Part shown: in pieces, positions 33,731-45,440 of the stretch
How the letters are laid out: each line of letters opens with the position of its first letter
How positions within the stretch are numbered: position 1 is the stretch's first letter
Source of the DNA: Anthonomus grandis grandis
Taxonomy: Eukaryota > Arthropoda > Insecta > Coleoptera > Curculionidae
DNA: 64,000 nt
NCBI RefSeq assembly: GCF_022605725.1
Contig: NC_065557.1
Span: 30,143,543-30,207,542, forward strand
Direction: 5' to 3'
Notes under the pieces: generated by a model
Told to the model about the DNA's origin: nothing
Seen by the model: only the letters and a program-made list of their open reading frames with translations
Databases searched by the model: none
Program-made: the position numbers and the translations under genes

Positions 33731-34265
33731 TTTTTTATCTAATAAATATTTTCCTAAAAATTATATTACTGCAGAATCATTTTTAAAACAGTGTATAGTC
33801 TTATCCTACATTATTATTATTGCACATAAATTATTATTTTGTAATAAATCTTTCCTTAAATTTAAATACTAATCTACTCATAATCCAAGTTACAGCGTAA
33901 ATTGATAATAATACAAGGGTTATATAATATAATATAATATATAATAATGCAGGTTAATATAATAATAATACAATAATAATTCAATAAAAATCAGGTAGAA
34001 AAACATTTTGGAGTAAACAACCTTTAGAAATAAATGAAATAAATAAATGCGTTCTGATACATAAAAAAGAAGTATTTGTTTTAATGGAGCACCCTTTACA
34101 TTATTTTAGTTTTTTTTCGTAAAATTCTAAGAGAATTAATGTAATGCATGTACAATTTCATTAAGTAGTTTTTAAACAAGACAGTTAAAAAACGATTTTA
34201 TTGACTTTAAGAGGCTATAGAGTCGTAAATATTTGTCCTAAGATAAAAGGATTTTTGCTTTCCTA

Positions 34266-36872
34266 TCTTAATTATGAGGTGTATTTAATTAAAAAAACTA
34301 ATAAGTTACTTATTGTGTTGAGTATTACGTCACTTACTAAAAATACTATCTCAATAATAAAAAATACTATCTCACACGCTCAAATATTGAAGAAAAGAAG
34401 AAATATTTTCCAGGACTTTTATGCACTCTAGTACGAGCTTGAAGCTTAGTAATAGCAATTAGTCTAGCAATAAATACTTTTATTTGAGCCAAAATTAATT
34501 CGACCGAATAATAATTACATTATATTCTTTCACCATTTAATTATCAACACGCCGTTTAAATATTGTCTTATTATCTCTTATTATTAGAAGCTCTGCTTTT
34601 ACGGCATCATTATTAAAAGTTTTTTTTTCAGTAATCCTATATTTTACTCGTATTTACCCCTTTCTCGCGATAGACTACGATAAACTACAATCTTAAAATC
34701 CTTTATAGATATTAATATGTGTAATTATTAATCTATGACCTCACCGTAGGGAACTTTCAACATGTTTGTCAGAGTAATATTTGCTCGGTGCAAATAGTGT
34801 ATTGCAATTTTTTCCTTCTTTAACAGTGTGAAGTGACCTGAAGAAGGTATCTAACTTTGCTTTCATTGAGAAGTCTTTATATTATCAATTCCTTGATTTA
34901 TGTCATATTGGCATACCTAGCAACTAAACTTCTAATAGTACTTAAAGGTGTACATGCTGCATAAGTGCATTAACATTCTAACTACAAAAAGACAACAAAT
35001 ACTAAAAAATATATTTTATTTTAAGGTTATTTATTATATACCAAAAGATAACTACCTAATTATATTAAGAATTGCAGAATTCAGGTACCCTTCTATATTT
35101 ATTGCTACCTAGACTAGAATACTTTGTGACTACTTGGTTATCAAAATTTTCATTATTTATTACGTGAGTACCTTTAGTAGTAACTAAAATACCTGATATA
35201 TGTAATAATTACTTACTAATAATATGATAGTTGGCTCACTTTTGCACTGCTAAATAAGCTCGACAAATAAAACTATTTAGGTCCTTACCGAAAAATGTAA
35301 CGCCAATATTTTATTGCCGCTTTACAGGCATCTACCCTTTCTTGTGGTCCTATGTAATGGAAAATGGATTGTACGTTATGTAAGTTAGCAACGGAATTAG
35401 ACAAGAAAATTAAATATTTGCAGTAGCACAAATAAGTTCTGCCCGCAATAATTTTCTTCCATACTTAAATATTAAATCTGATTTTAAATTTCTGACAGTA
35501 AGTGAAAAAACGTATAGCGAAAGCTATAATTATTATATATGGAAAAAAGAGTGCAGATCTTCATAAAATAATAAATCATTTAAAAACCATAGTTTAGTTA
35601 ATAGAAAAAAAAGAATATAAAATACACCATATATTTTAGAGTCGCTTGTTTTTTCTGGGAATAAAGGGGTGTAAGCTATCCCCAAATAGTTTAATATATT
35701 GTAGTAATTGTTAAAAATTTTGTTACAGCTTTAAACTCGGTGTGTAAATAAAAGAATATAAAATACACCATATTCTTATTCTACCCTAAAGAAAATAAAA
35801 AAGAAACAAGCTCAATAATCGATCAAGCGAGACAAACAAACAAGTAAAATTAAGACCTATATTTGATCATACAAAGAAATACAAAATAAAGAAACAATAA
35901 ATATCAGTAAAAAAAATTCCGTTAAAATTAATAGATTATTTATTGGCCACTGTAACCTTTCGTCAAAAACTAAAAACTAATCATAATTTAACAAATAATT
36001 TTAAAGGAAACCTTAAATTCTCAACTAGTTCCAAGAAAGAAAAATTCTAATTTTGGAAAAAAGCTAAAAAGCTAATCTTTTTAGCAAAACCTACATTTTT
36101 ATATTAAATGTTTTGAATTGGAAATAGACTACTAAAAATTTGTTTATATTGGTTGTTCAAATTACGAGACAGTTTTACCACGAATCGTAATTTGAGTGTC
36201 ACACCAAAGATTCTAACCATAGGACTATATTAATTATTGTTTTCTTAGTTAGGTTTGTCCCTTATTATTTTAAATTTGTCTGTTAACAACCTATTTCTTA
36301 ATTTTATTTTTAGAATTTAATGTATTTATATTTAATTTATTTATATAGGTACTTACTATAAAGGGTAACTATTTGAAACAAAGGGATATATCTGAGAATC
36401 CAAAATACATGCTGATAAAAAATTCTATAATAAAAACAAAATAATGTAATAGCTACCTTTTTTCACTTACCCCTTTACTGTTTGTTTGCTTTCAGTGATT
36501 TCTTGGCCATTTTAAGTTTTAAATTGTCAGCATATATATTTATATAATTTAAGCAATTTGCGATATTAAGACCGTAATATATTAATTTTTTTTTAAATCG
36601 GCGCGCGATGTCAAATATCTTTCTAATGCACAATTAGAAGATCTAGTAAACTTACGTCTATAATAATTTTATATTGAGAAAAAACTTTAAAAATGTACAT
36701 TTTCATAGCCATTTTGCTAATTTTTATTTACTTGAAGTTACTGCTTTTACTCGTGTTGTACTTAATCTTAATTGAAAGGACATCTGACTGGTACTACAAA
36801 TGTAAGGTTTAGGATTTTTGCTAAATTGTTTGTAAAATATAACTGACCTAATATTATTAGTTACAGCTTCGC
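34266..36872. other. No gene seen
   Basis: AT-rich intergenic DNA. A 23-base direct repeat (aaaagaatataaaatacacc and following) occurs at about 35609-35631 and 35748-35770. Several short A/T-rich palindromes are present. No open frame showed a recognisable domain. Confidence 0.5.
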
Positions 36873-37079
36873 ATGTTAGCAGCCATAATAAAGTTCATTT
36901 TCCCATATATATTTTCCCAAGCATATGGCATTACAGATCCGATTTTGAAGTGGTTAAAATCATTTTTATCTAACAGATGTCAAAGGGTTCGTCTTGCTGA
37001 CTCTGATCAGAAAAGCTATGTATTACAGCAGGTGTACCACAGCAAGAATAAAGCATATTTGAATTGATTTGATTTGATA
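36873..37079 (+). mobile_element. Internally deleted LINE scrap with 3' tail
   Basis: The frame gives AYGITDPILKWLKSFLSNRC and QRVRLADSDQKSY, the RT segment before the catalytic block of a jockey/CR1-like LINE. It then passes directly into a 3' end of the form aataaagcatatttg followed by tandem TTGAT-type units (to about 37079). The catalytic block and thumb are missing, so the RT fragment is joined to the element's own tail by an internal deletion. Confidence 0.7.
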
Positions 37080-37269
37080 TGCATAGATGAAATTAGCATA
37101 GCTTCCAATTCTGCGAATTTACATTTTCAAATAACTTTCTAATAGAATATAGTAGCACCCAGATTTATAAGACCTGTTTATAAATACAAAAAACAAAACA
37201 CGCAAAAAAATTATCTCAAAGCATATACTTTTAACAATAGTGGTTGGGTAAATGAAGTTTTGATCCACA

Positions 37270-37578
37270 AGAAAAGACTTTTTTTTTATTTTGAAAACGT
37301 TATACAGTATGTACTATGCACTTAATACTAACGTAAGGTTCTAACTGTAATATACCGTAATATTATAATATTTAAATAGGTGTTTAACAAATATTTATAA
37401 AATATTAAATGCTGAGAAAGCCCCATTTTAGAATGTACCGAGAGATTCCTCAAAGAATTTTTATTTATTTGTATATGCACATGCATATGTGAGTAATAAA
37501 CTTGATGGCTTAGCGATGAGAAATCCAGCTTGCTTAGTAATTGTCAATATTGTGATGGATGAATTCATAACCATTTTC
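37270..37578 (+). mobile_element. PLE-B, 5' part (interrupted)
   Basis: The leader at 37270-37440 matches the one in PLE-A. The reading continues through CLVIVNIVMDEFIT, the Penelope RT segment ahead of the catalytic motif. At 37578 it is cut by the P-like element and resumes at 39679. Removing the insert and one target copy gives the continuous order EFI-T-I-V-LKSLPF seen in the family. Confidence 0.8.
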
Positions 37579-37759
37579 CATAGAGAAGTGAATATTAAAA
37601 GAGTGTTCAAAAGACAGCCTAACCTGATCATCAAGTTCTAAAACTTAACCTAAAAAATTTAGTTCGGTTAGACCGCATCGAGGGCCAACTTCTGTGATAA
37701 TTATCATTCGATTTTCTTTCGTCCCTTCCCGCCACCCACCTTCGCATCATCGATTGCTT

Positions 37760-37801
37760 CATAGAGAAATGAATATTAAATATACTTTTAATTACTCTAT
37801 G
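37760..37801. mobile_element. 42-bp mini-copy of the P-like element, ends only
   Basis: The segment starts CATAGAGAAATGAATATTAA and ends ACTTTTAATTACTCTATG, that is, the left and right termini of the surrounding P-like element with only a few bases between them. It is flanked by GATTGCTT (37752-37759) and CATTGCTT (37802-37809), an 8-bp repeat with one mismatch. It therefore looks like a nested insertion of an extreme internal deletion derivative. Confidence 0.65.
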
Positions 37802-38047
37802 CATTGCTTATTCCTTTTTATTTTGGCGTCCATTGGGTGTGTCGTTTTGTTTTTTCTCAACAAAAAATAGTTAAAAATGTGGCTTAAAGTTACTAAAGTA
37901 TAATTTCATCATATAGAAGCTTTTTTGTTATCTTAGTGTGGTGTTTCAGATCGCTAGGATGGGGTAAGTGCAATTTTTTTTATCAAATAGCTTTCATGTT
38001 GTAGGTCACCTAAAATTGTTGTTTACCATTTTAAAACTGCCCTAATA

Positions 38048-38521
38048 ATGTTATCCCCAGGAAAATTCATTTTTAAATGCAAGGCACCTACCTGTTCTAA
38101 CACATACTATTGGCCTATTGAGGATTCATACAAAAATAAAATTTTCTTGAAATTTCCTGAAAGTGACATTATTAGGAGGTCCGAATGGTTTAAAATACTT
38201 GGTTTAAGCCCAACCTTAACAAGGTGTTATTTATGTCAAGACCATTTTGATGATATTTCATTTACTAGTACTATACATACTCGTTTAAGAAAGTGTGCTC
38301 TCCTAATTGCTGGCCCAAGTATTATTCAAAATGCTTCAGTACTGGTTGAGGCACAAGTACCTTGGGAAGATACATTGACTTTATTACCTGCTGTCATAAT
38401 CCAGCAATCTCAATATAATGTTCAGAATGAATATAATTATGCTAGGCCACTTTTTACTAGGTCTGATGAAAGGTATCATCAGTGCTTTGCTGCTAGAAAG
38501 TACCAAAAGCCCAATAAGTGA
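38048..38521 (+). CDS. THAP-domain protein, fragment of P-like transposase
   Basis: The 157-codon frame encodes a THAP-type C2CH zinc finger: KCKAPTCSNTYYW with the first two cysteines, a spacer with W and a basic segment (IIRRSEWFKILG), then RCYLCQDHF with the last Cys and His. The C-terminal part (about residues 90-157) has no recognised motif. THAP domains bind specific DNA and form the N-terminus of P-element transposases. The initiating Met at 38048 may not be the true start, since a GTAAGT donor after an ATGGG at 37960-37970 suggests an upstream exon. The frame is uninterrupted but very short for a transposase, so it could encode only a binding domain, perhaps a repressor. Confidence 0.7.
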   Translation: MLSPGKFIFKCKAPTCSNTYYWPIEDSYKNKIFLKFPESDIIRRSEWFKILGLSPTLTRCYLCQDHFDDISFTSTIHTRLRKCALLIAGPSIIQNASVLVEAQVPWEDTLTLLPAVIIQQSQYNVQNEYNYARPLFTRSDERYHQCFAARKYQKPNK

Positions 38522-39678
38522 AACAACTTCCATTCTACTAGGTCACTACTCATGGAGGTACCTCATCTCGATAAGATGGGAGTAAGATCCAGGGATTCTC
38601 CTTGAATATTTAAGAAAAAGGAGTGATACATCTAGAATTTAGGGTATACATCAGTGTCAACTAAGTTTTAATATCATACTCTCCATAAAGAATATTTTAA
38701 TTCCACGGTTAGTTTTTATATATTACCACTCCCTTAACATTTTTGGGTACCCTCTGTACAAAAAAGTAGGTAGTAAACGTAAAATTTTTAGGTATATTTT
38801 TGAGAAATATACTTCTTATGTCTATGAATAATTAATATATAAATTTGATAAATTGTAATTTCTGTATCATATCCTCAAAATGTAGAAAAAGCAAAATACA
38901 TACCATGGACAGTGTTGTGCTAAAGCAGCACAAAAACAAATTGTATCAGAATCCCTTTTAAGATAATAAATTATAAACTTACTTTACAATAATTGACTTT
39001 AATTCTACCCCTACCCTTGTTAATTTGTTGATAACAGTGAAATTAACATTGTTAGTATCGAGCATTTAATTCTCAAAATAGACCTTAATACATTATACTT
39101 AAATCTCTAACATATTGTCTTACATAATTGACCCACTAAATCTTTTTTTGATAGCATATTGGGCTGTAAAATCTCTTTCACATTCTTTAAAAATCAATGA
39201 AAAAGTTCATTATTAACAATTTATTTTTTTGAAGGGCCTTAATGCATTAACTTAACAGTTTAAAAGCAAATTTGATGAATTTAATGTTAAAAAACTAACA
39301 AATTCAATTAAAAAATGGAAAAAATAAACTTAAAGTACATACCTAATCACTCTTAGCCTCTTCAAAAATTAAATTAATACACTTGCACTATTTCATAACT
39401 TTTTAGAGTGATCGAGATTCACAGCCTTTACGCTGTTAAAAATTGATTTAATGGGTCAATAATTTTAAATTTCGCGCCATTCTAAAGTTTTGAATAGCAC
39501 GCCTTTCATTTCTATGACGGATCGGTATTACAGTAGACTATTTTACCGACTGTGACAAATGTCAATTATTTTAGTTCGGTTAGACCGCATCCGTGATGCT
39601 GCAATCGAGTTTACGGTAAAGATGGTACCTACTTGTTACTATGGGATTGAACCCTTTTGTACTTTTAATTACTCTATG

Positions 39679-40340
39679 CCATTGTCTTAAAATCTCTGCC
39701 ATTTGGTTTGGAATTTAAAGAGTTATACGTAGATGATACGATTTTAACCTGTCCGCAAAAAAATGTTCACCATCTTTTAACTTTCTCTAATAATAAAACC
39801 TGAAAGTGTGATTATCTACCGTCATATTAGTAGTTTGGAATTTCAGGAAGATGATAAAATAATAATTGTAAATTTACTGAAGCAAAGCAATTATCCTAAT
39901 TTTTTTGGTAAATAAAATTTATACCAATTTTAATATAAATAAATGGGTTTCTTCTTCCACAGAACGTAAACCGTACATCAGAGCTTTCCCAAAATGTAAG
40001 AAATAATATCCTGGAAAAAGCACCCAATGTTTAACTCGCATTTTAGAATATAAAAGTATTAGGCTCTATTTTTACTAAATTAAACGATCCTATTCTATTT
40101 TTACAAGATTCCCTATAGTAACTGTAATAAGAGTTATATTTGACAAACTAGATAATATAAAGACATAGAAGAACATACGGCTTTGGCACAACATCATTTT
40201 TTATTGGATCACAATTCTGATTTTTGTAAAGCTATTGGGGAGGAAAGTAATTTTTTTCAAGCGAAATATCTCTAAAATAGAATGCATTAATATTAATGGC
40301 ACAGTAAATTGTAGAATAGATACCTAAAACCTTAGTACCC
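39679..40340 (+). mobile_element. PLE-B, 3' part with RT and endonuclease remnants
   Basis: Reading resumes with VLKSLPFGLEFKELYVDDTI and LTCPQKN, including the intact catalytic YVDD of Penelope RT. After decayed sequence, the endonuclease C-terminal piece HTALAQHHFLLDHNSDFCKA is found near 40180-40240, followed by a tail to about 40340. It is the continuation of the 37270-37578 part. Confidence 0.75.
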
Positions 40341-41295
40341 AATATAATCAGTTGCTGTATATCTTAAACATGACATTAAAATACCTATATAAAATTTATA
40401 AATTATAAAATGAAAAACATGTAAGGAAATAATTCTTACTACAGAATAAAACAAAATCCGCTATCTCGCTAAGAACAGTCCGACAGTTATTATGACAGTA
40501 TCACTTGTGCATAGTTCGATGGATTTCAACAGCAGTCGCCGCTGTTTTAAAAAGGGAAAAGGTAATTAGGGCAACATCACAAAGAAAATAAGACTATAAC
40601 TGCTACTACTACTTATACCAGTTTTATAGTTTCTTTATTTATTAATTTAATGATTTAATTCATTTATTTGTTTAATTAATTGTAAATTGTAACGTGTAAT
40701 TAATTTCTAGTCGTAATGATTAAAAATCTTTAAAAAAAAAGTTAAAAAAAAAGTTTTATTTGAAGCTCTAAATTTGCGACACTTTCTCTCTATATCACAC
40801 TAAACGTTAAACTATTAGTAATTTAATAACGCCCTAAAAACCTACAATAAGCAATTTTATAATACTACAATAAGTCAGTATGTATTTTATTGCTGAAAAA
40901 AAAACTTAAAAATTTTAATTAATATTAAAGTAAATATGGTTTTTATATTGGTTGAACTAATTTCTATAAATGTATATGTAACTTTATGTAGGGTGTCAAA
41001 AAATACTGAAAAATTATTTCGAAAATCGGAAAGTGTAATTTTTGCCAGGGTTGGAAGTCGTTTCGTAAATAACTTTGATGTAATTTTTTTCGCAACGTGG
41101 GTTAATTTTTTAAATACCACACACTCTTTCCTACAAAAGAGGTACTCTTGTTGCGCACCGCCGAGAGCGATTTTTTTAAATATTTTATATCTTTAAAAAA
41201 TGAAATAGACCAAATATCAAAATTACTTATTAAATCCATACCTATTTTATTCATTGAAGGTATAGGGTCTTCTCACTTTATTTATTTTGCAAGTA
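40341..41295. other. No gene seen
   Basis: AT-rich DNA. Overlapping open frames on both strands at 40887-41196 show no motif. The gtagggtgtcaaaaa string near 40990 resembles an IS630/mariner terminus and may belong to the element remnant that follows. Confidence 0.4.
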
Positions 41296-41570
41296 CGCAA
41301 AAAAATTTTCTGGGTCGCATGGAGTGCATTTTATCACATGTCGAAGAAGATCCGGGGATATCTGTAAGAAGAATTGCAGCGCAGGACAACGTAAGTTGCC
41401 ATTTTGTGGTGACGACTCTTCATACTCAATTTCTGTATCACTAGCCTGATGCAAACCCTCATGCTGTTGTGGAAAGACAAAATTCGATTCTCAATTAAGG
41501 TTTGGGCATGGATTCTTGACGATATATTTATTGGACTATTTTTCTACCCCTGGGGCTACAGCTTTTTAAA
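41296..41570 (+). mobile_element. mariner/IS630-like remnant (mariner-3)
   Basis: The reading RMECILSHVEEDPGISVRRI and AAQDNVSCHFVVTTLH gives the second helix-turn-helix of an insect IS630-type transposase. It is followed, after a deletion, by NPHAVVERQ and in another frame RFSIKVWAWILDDIFIGLFF, corresponding to the region before the second catalytic Asp. About half of the intervening protein is missing. Confidence 0.65.
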
Positions 41571-42029
41571 ATTATAAACCGTTTTTTAAATTCACCCTTC
41601 AGTATCCCTAACTCCCTTAAAATACATTTTCCTCCCTATACTTATAGGAACTTTTTACTATTTTTAAGAGTACTAAAATTATATTAAAATGTATTGCTAA
41701 AACATAAAATATATTACGCCGTAATTACTGCATCCTATTATGAAGTATGCTTCATGAAGCATTCATAAGCATTCGTTTTTAATAAGTCGTTTCATCTATA
41801 CGCTGAAGACGTATTACAAAGCGGCCAACACTAAATGTGCGTTAATTAATAATTATAATTATTTACATGTTATACAATATAGAAAATGAACTAGTGGAAC
41901 AACAAGTGGATACAATTATGAATTGAATAATTTCATTTAACTATAACTAATTTAATTATGATTTTTATGAGATAGCTACGATATTTTTTCTAAAGAAATT
42001 TTTCTTAACTTGCAACTACGCTTTTTTTT

Positions 42030-43340
42030 TATTTTCTTTTAGGTGCGTAAGCCAAAAGCAAACTGAATCGCAAAAATTTTAAGACTCTATCAAAACATCA
42101 AATGCAAAAAATCATTAAAATAAAATCTGAGATTGATACTTAAAATAAGAAATTTTAATTACCAAGCATAAATACAGCTTCATTTTCAAATGAACTAGTA
42201 TAATCAAGATACATCAGTTACTATTTGCCAAGAAATCGGTAGTGATACATCCCTTTAATATTAATTAAAAAACACATAATAATAAAGAGAAATATTAAGA
42301 TTGTTCTAATTCAATCAATGACAAGGATCATTTACTTAACTGGAAACTTCAAGAATGCTCTTTTAAAAATAACATTATTTATTTAGCTGTGTCAGAGCTA
42401 TAACCCCTATTTAAATTTCCTTCTAAAAGTGTATAGAACCTTATTTAACTCAATTTTAATTGGGTGCCTTTCAGGACCTGCTTCACCCGTTCCTTTAGAA
42501 AACCTCTTGAGTTAATTTATTGACAAAATTAAAGATTTAAAATTGTACCGATTATATTTTATAGAAAAATACTATAAATTAGACATAAAATGTTTTATTT
42601 TTTATGCCTTTGCGAGAGCTTAAAAGAATTGTATTTTAGGGCACACAAATATATGGTTGCGAAAAGTGTAAGGATGTAAAAAAATACAAAAATCATCAAA
42701 TGAGTTTTGCAAATCAGAAACAATTATTTCCTTTTATTGTTGACCATGATTATGTAATATGATAGAAACGTTATATGATAGATCATTTAGTTGTAAGATC
42801 TTTTTTACCTTTGGTAAAAATAAAGATTCAATTGATAAGACAATTTCCTTTGGACTCTATGCACATAATATATCTAGGTGTCCCAAAAAATTTTTTTAAA
42901 TTATGATTTTCAAGGAAAACTTCCCAAGAAACTTTATCTAAAAATGTACTCAGTGAAGAGCTTATGGTCTTTAGTGTTTATAGCCTTATACATTTGGTAG
43001 AAAATGTTCGGAAAATTTATGGAATTCGATCAAACTGCAACAGGTCCATTACAGATTTGTGGATTAATACATAAAAAGAGTGAAATCTCAATCAAAGTTA
43101 GATTTTATAGTGTACTTTCTTTTTAGCGAAGAATATAGTCTTAATTGTAAGCATAACAACCTGTATAATTGCCAAAAAATCCGCTATAAAAATGTAATTT
43201 TTTAAGCTCCCCTCCAGATTCAACAAAATTTCATAAAATTTGCTTAAAATTTAATTTTTTTAATTTTATATTTAAATTAAATTTTTCCATAAAATTATAA
43301 CTGATAACAATCAAGTTATTACTTTTGAAGTATTATGCGC
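42030..43340 (+). mobile_element. Second copy of the inverted-repeat family interior
   Basis: The first 880 bases align with 32540-33650 (shared blocks around aaaacatcaaatgcaa, cagcttcattttcaaatga, aatcggtag, tatggttgcgaaaag and ctaggtgtcc). The transposase-like MH..YLGV segment near 42855 is recognisable. Beyond it, 42930-43200 gives LMVFSVYSLIHLVENVRKIY and HNNLYNCQKIRYKN, blocks expected downstream in the same protein family and absent from the first copy. The long arms were not found here. Confidence 0.5.
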
Positions 43341-45440
43341 TGTTTTATTGGATAATTTATATACCAGCCGGTACCTTTATCCTAATTAAATATTTATTAC
43401 TTTAACGGGTTTAGTAGAAATAATGCAAAGATATTCTTAGTAAAGGAGTTTTATTACTACATAAAAATGCAGATCCTTTTTCTTATTTAATCACTTATAT
43501 CCTATTTCTTTTTGCGTAGGAGTAAAGTGCCTCATTATTTATTCAAAAGTACTATAAATATAGAGTCTTTCTTTATTTCTATGTGGAACAAAATCATAAA
43601 ACAGCTTGGTTTTACCAAAATAAATCGACATGTTCTGTCTCGCCTCAAATACAATAAGGTCGTAAAATCCGGCACAATGGTTTACATCTGTGGTTAAGGG
43701 TTCATTAATATGATAAGCTGCTGGCCAGTGTCGCACAGTCAGTTTAAGAGTTTTATCGAATAAAAAAGGGTAAAGATAAAATTTACTTAAAAAAAGTGAC
43801 AAACAAATATTTTTTATTTTGCTTTATTAAAAAGAAGCAACATGCAAAATTATGAAAAATGAACCAGTGCAATGATTAAAATTAACAATAAATGTTGTTT
43901 TTATATACGGACAATAAATGTACATTTTAATAATAATATGACTTACTGTAAAATTTTAGAAATTAGTTTCACATTAATTTTTGCATACCTACCTTAATAA
44001 ATGTTACCAAACTATCTCATATTTGCATACAGTAATAAAAAAAAAAACCCTTTTTGAGTTCAAGTTGATGGATAACCCTATTATTTTATAACTATATTTA
44101 ACCAAAATATTTATAGATAACCAACCAAGATATTTAACCAAAGTAGGTGGTTAAAAGCAGGAAATAAAACCATAGATTTAAAAAAATAAGATATTGATTT
44201 TTTAATTATTTCATCACATTAAACAATATATTAGAATATATAGATGATGTAATAAGACTGTTCGATGTAATAAGTTATTATTACCTCGGTAATATCTCGA
44301 GAACCGTCCGTCGTATGTCTTAGGGGTAAAAAAAATTATTAAGTTAATCGTTCCTGAAGAATCGCTGGAAAATATTTTCTTAATAACTAAAAAGATTTTT
44401 AATGAGATCATTTTCATCAAATAAATTCAGTTATTTCAAAAATAAAGATAGTGATCGGTGTTCAATTGGTTTTGCAATAACCTGCTTTAACTTCCTAATC
44501 ATTTAACCGATTTTAACAAATTTGGTATGGTTAAAAAGAAAAATCCTTGGGCAATAATAATCAACCAAAATATAATTATATTTATATATAATTAAGTTGA
44601 ATCCTTCTGCGCCAGGAAGCTAGTTTCTTCACCATGTCCAAAATCCTATAAAAAAATTTAAAAAATCAAATGAAATTATGAGTTTCTTAAAATCTCTTTC
44701 CTAACCTCAAATATTAGAAAAAAGAATAATAATGGGGAAGGTCAAGGATCGCACGGTAAATTTCCTAAAGCTATTAAAAATTTTGCTACAAAATGAATAA
44801 GATGTTCAAGAGGCAATTATGAGTCTAAAAAATATAAATCATTAAAAAAATTATATCATCAGAATATTCATGTTGCTCCAAAGGAATTAAACACATTCTT
44901 AACTTATTAAGTTACTTTTTTATTTTCTCCTTTCTTGACCTGAATGAGAGATTTTTTCTACTAGTCTGGAATGATACTAACCATAACAATAACGAAATTT
45001 CAGAAATTGACTTAATCATTATGACAAATTTCAAGCTAATATTTGCTCACGGTGTGTCTTTTGTTAACCCAGGATCCGTCTAAATAAAGACTATTTAAAA
45101 AATGTTCTCTGAATATATCTGGTTTGATTGTTTCGGAAATTAAAAAATATTTCTCTCTTCCCTTCGGTGCTCTTTAAGTTGCCTTAAATATTGTATTTTC
45201 AATAGGTTATTTCTTCTGTATCTAATTAAATAGACTTGCTTTTGCCAAGAAAAATATAATTGGTCCTATATTTAGTTTGACTAAAATGTAGGATTAAGCA
45301 ATTTCGAAAATATTATCATTACTCCAACAGCAACCTCCACCTCAACAATGACCCGAGAAGCATTAAATGTGAATATCTTATTATACTATCAATGAGTAAT
45401 TTAATGATTGAGCACTTACTAACAAACTCAGTAAACCCAG
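43341..45440. other. No gene seen
   Basis: AT-rich sequence without recognisable domains. Overlapping antisense frames at 43512-43802 look like chance. Confidence 0.45.

Larger units (their letters stand above)
31600..34265. mobile_element. Element with long (about 300 bp) terminal inverted arms
   Basis: The segment 31600-31945 matches the reverse complement of 33960-34265 along its length, with some indels: a taggacaaatatttac block, a ctctatagcctct block, a ggtgctccat block and a ccaaaatgttt block, all in mirrored order. The 2.0-kb interior includes transposase-like coding pieces at 33325-33720. Arms this long suggest a foldback-like or long-TIR DNA transposon. Exact ends and target duplication were not resolved. 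A related interior copy lies at 42.0-43.3 kb. Confidence 0.65.
37579..39678 (+). mobile_element. P-like DNA transposon with THAP-domain ORF, 2.1 kb
   Basis: The ends are CATAGAGAAGTGAATATTAA at the left and TTAATTACTCTATG at the right, inverted with a few bases' difference. The flanks are 8-bp repeats, CCATTTTC (37571-37578) and CCATTGTC (39679-39686), one mismatch. An 8-bp duplication plus a THAP DNA-binding domain is what the P superfamily shows, and the CAT-starting end resembles the Drosophila P terminus. A 22-bp sequence is repeated in direct orientation near both ends (37658-37679 and 39570-39591). The catalytic part of a P transposase is not visible, so the copy is non-autonomous. Confidence 0.7.

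Noticed and set aside
38048..38521. THAP frame as an ordinary host gene
   Set aside because: It lies entirely within a flanked mobile element inserted in another element; host use cannot be excluded but is not supported here.
37658..39591. 22-bp direct repeat as target-site duplication of a retrocopied THAP gene
   Set aside because: Wider CATAGAG ends with 8-bp flanks, and the restored Penelope frame, show that the true boundaries lie further out; the 22-bp repeat is internal.
40887..41196. Overlapping frames on both strands
   Set aside because: No conserved motif in either; they overlap each other and an AT-rich mariner-like end.
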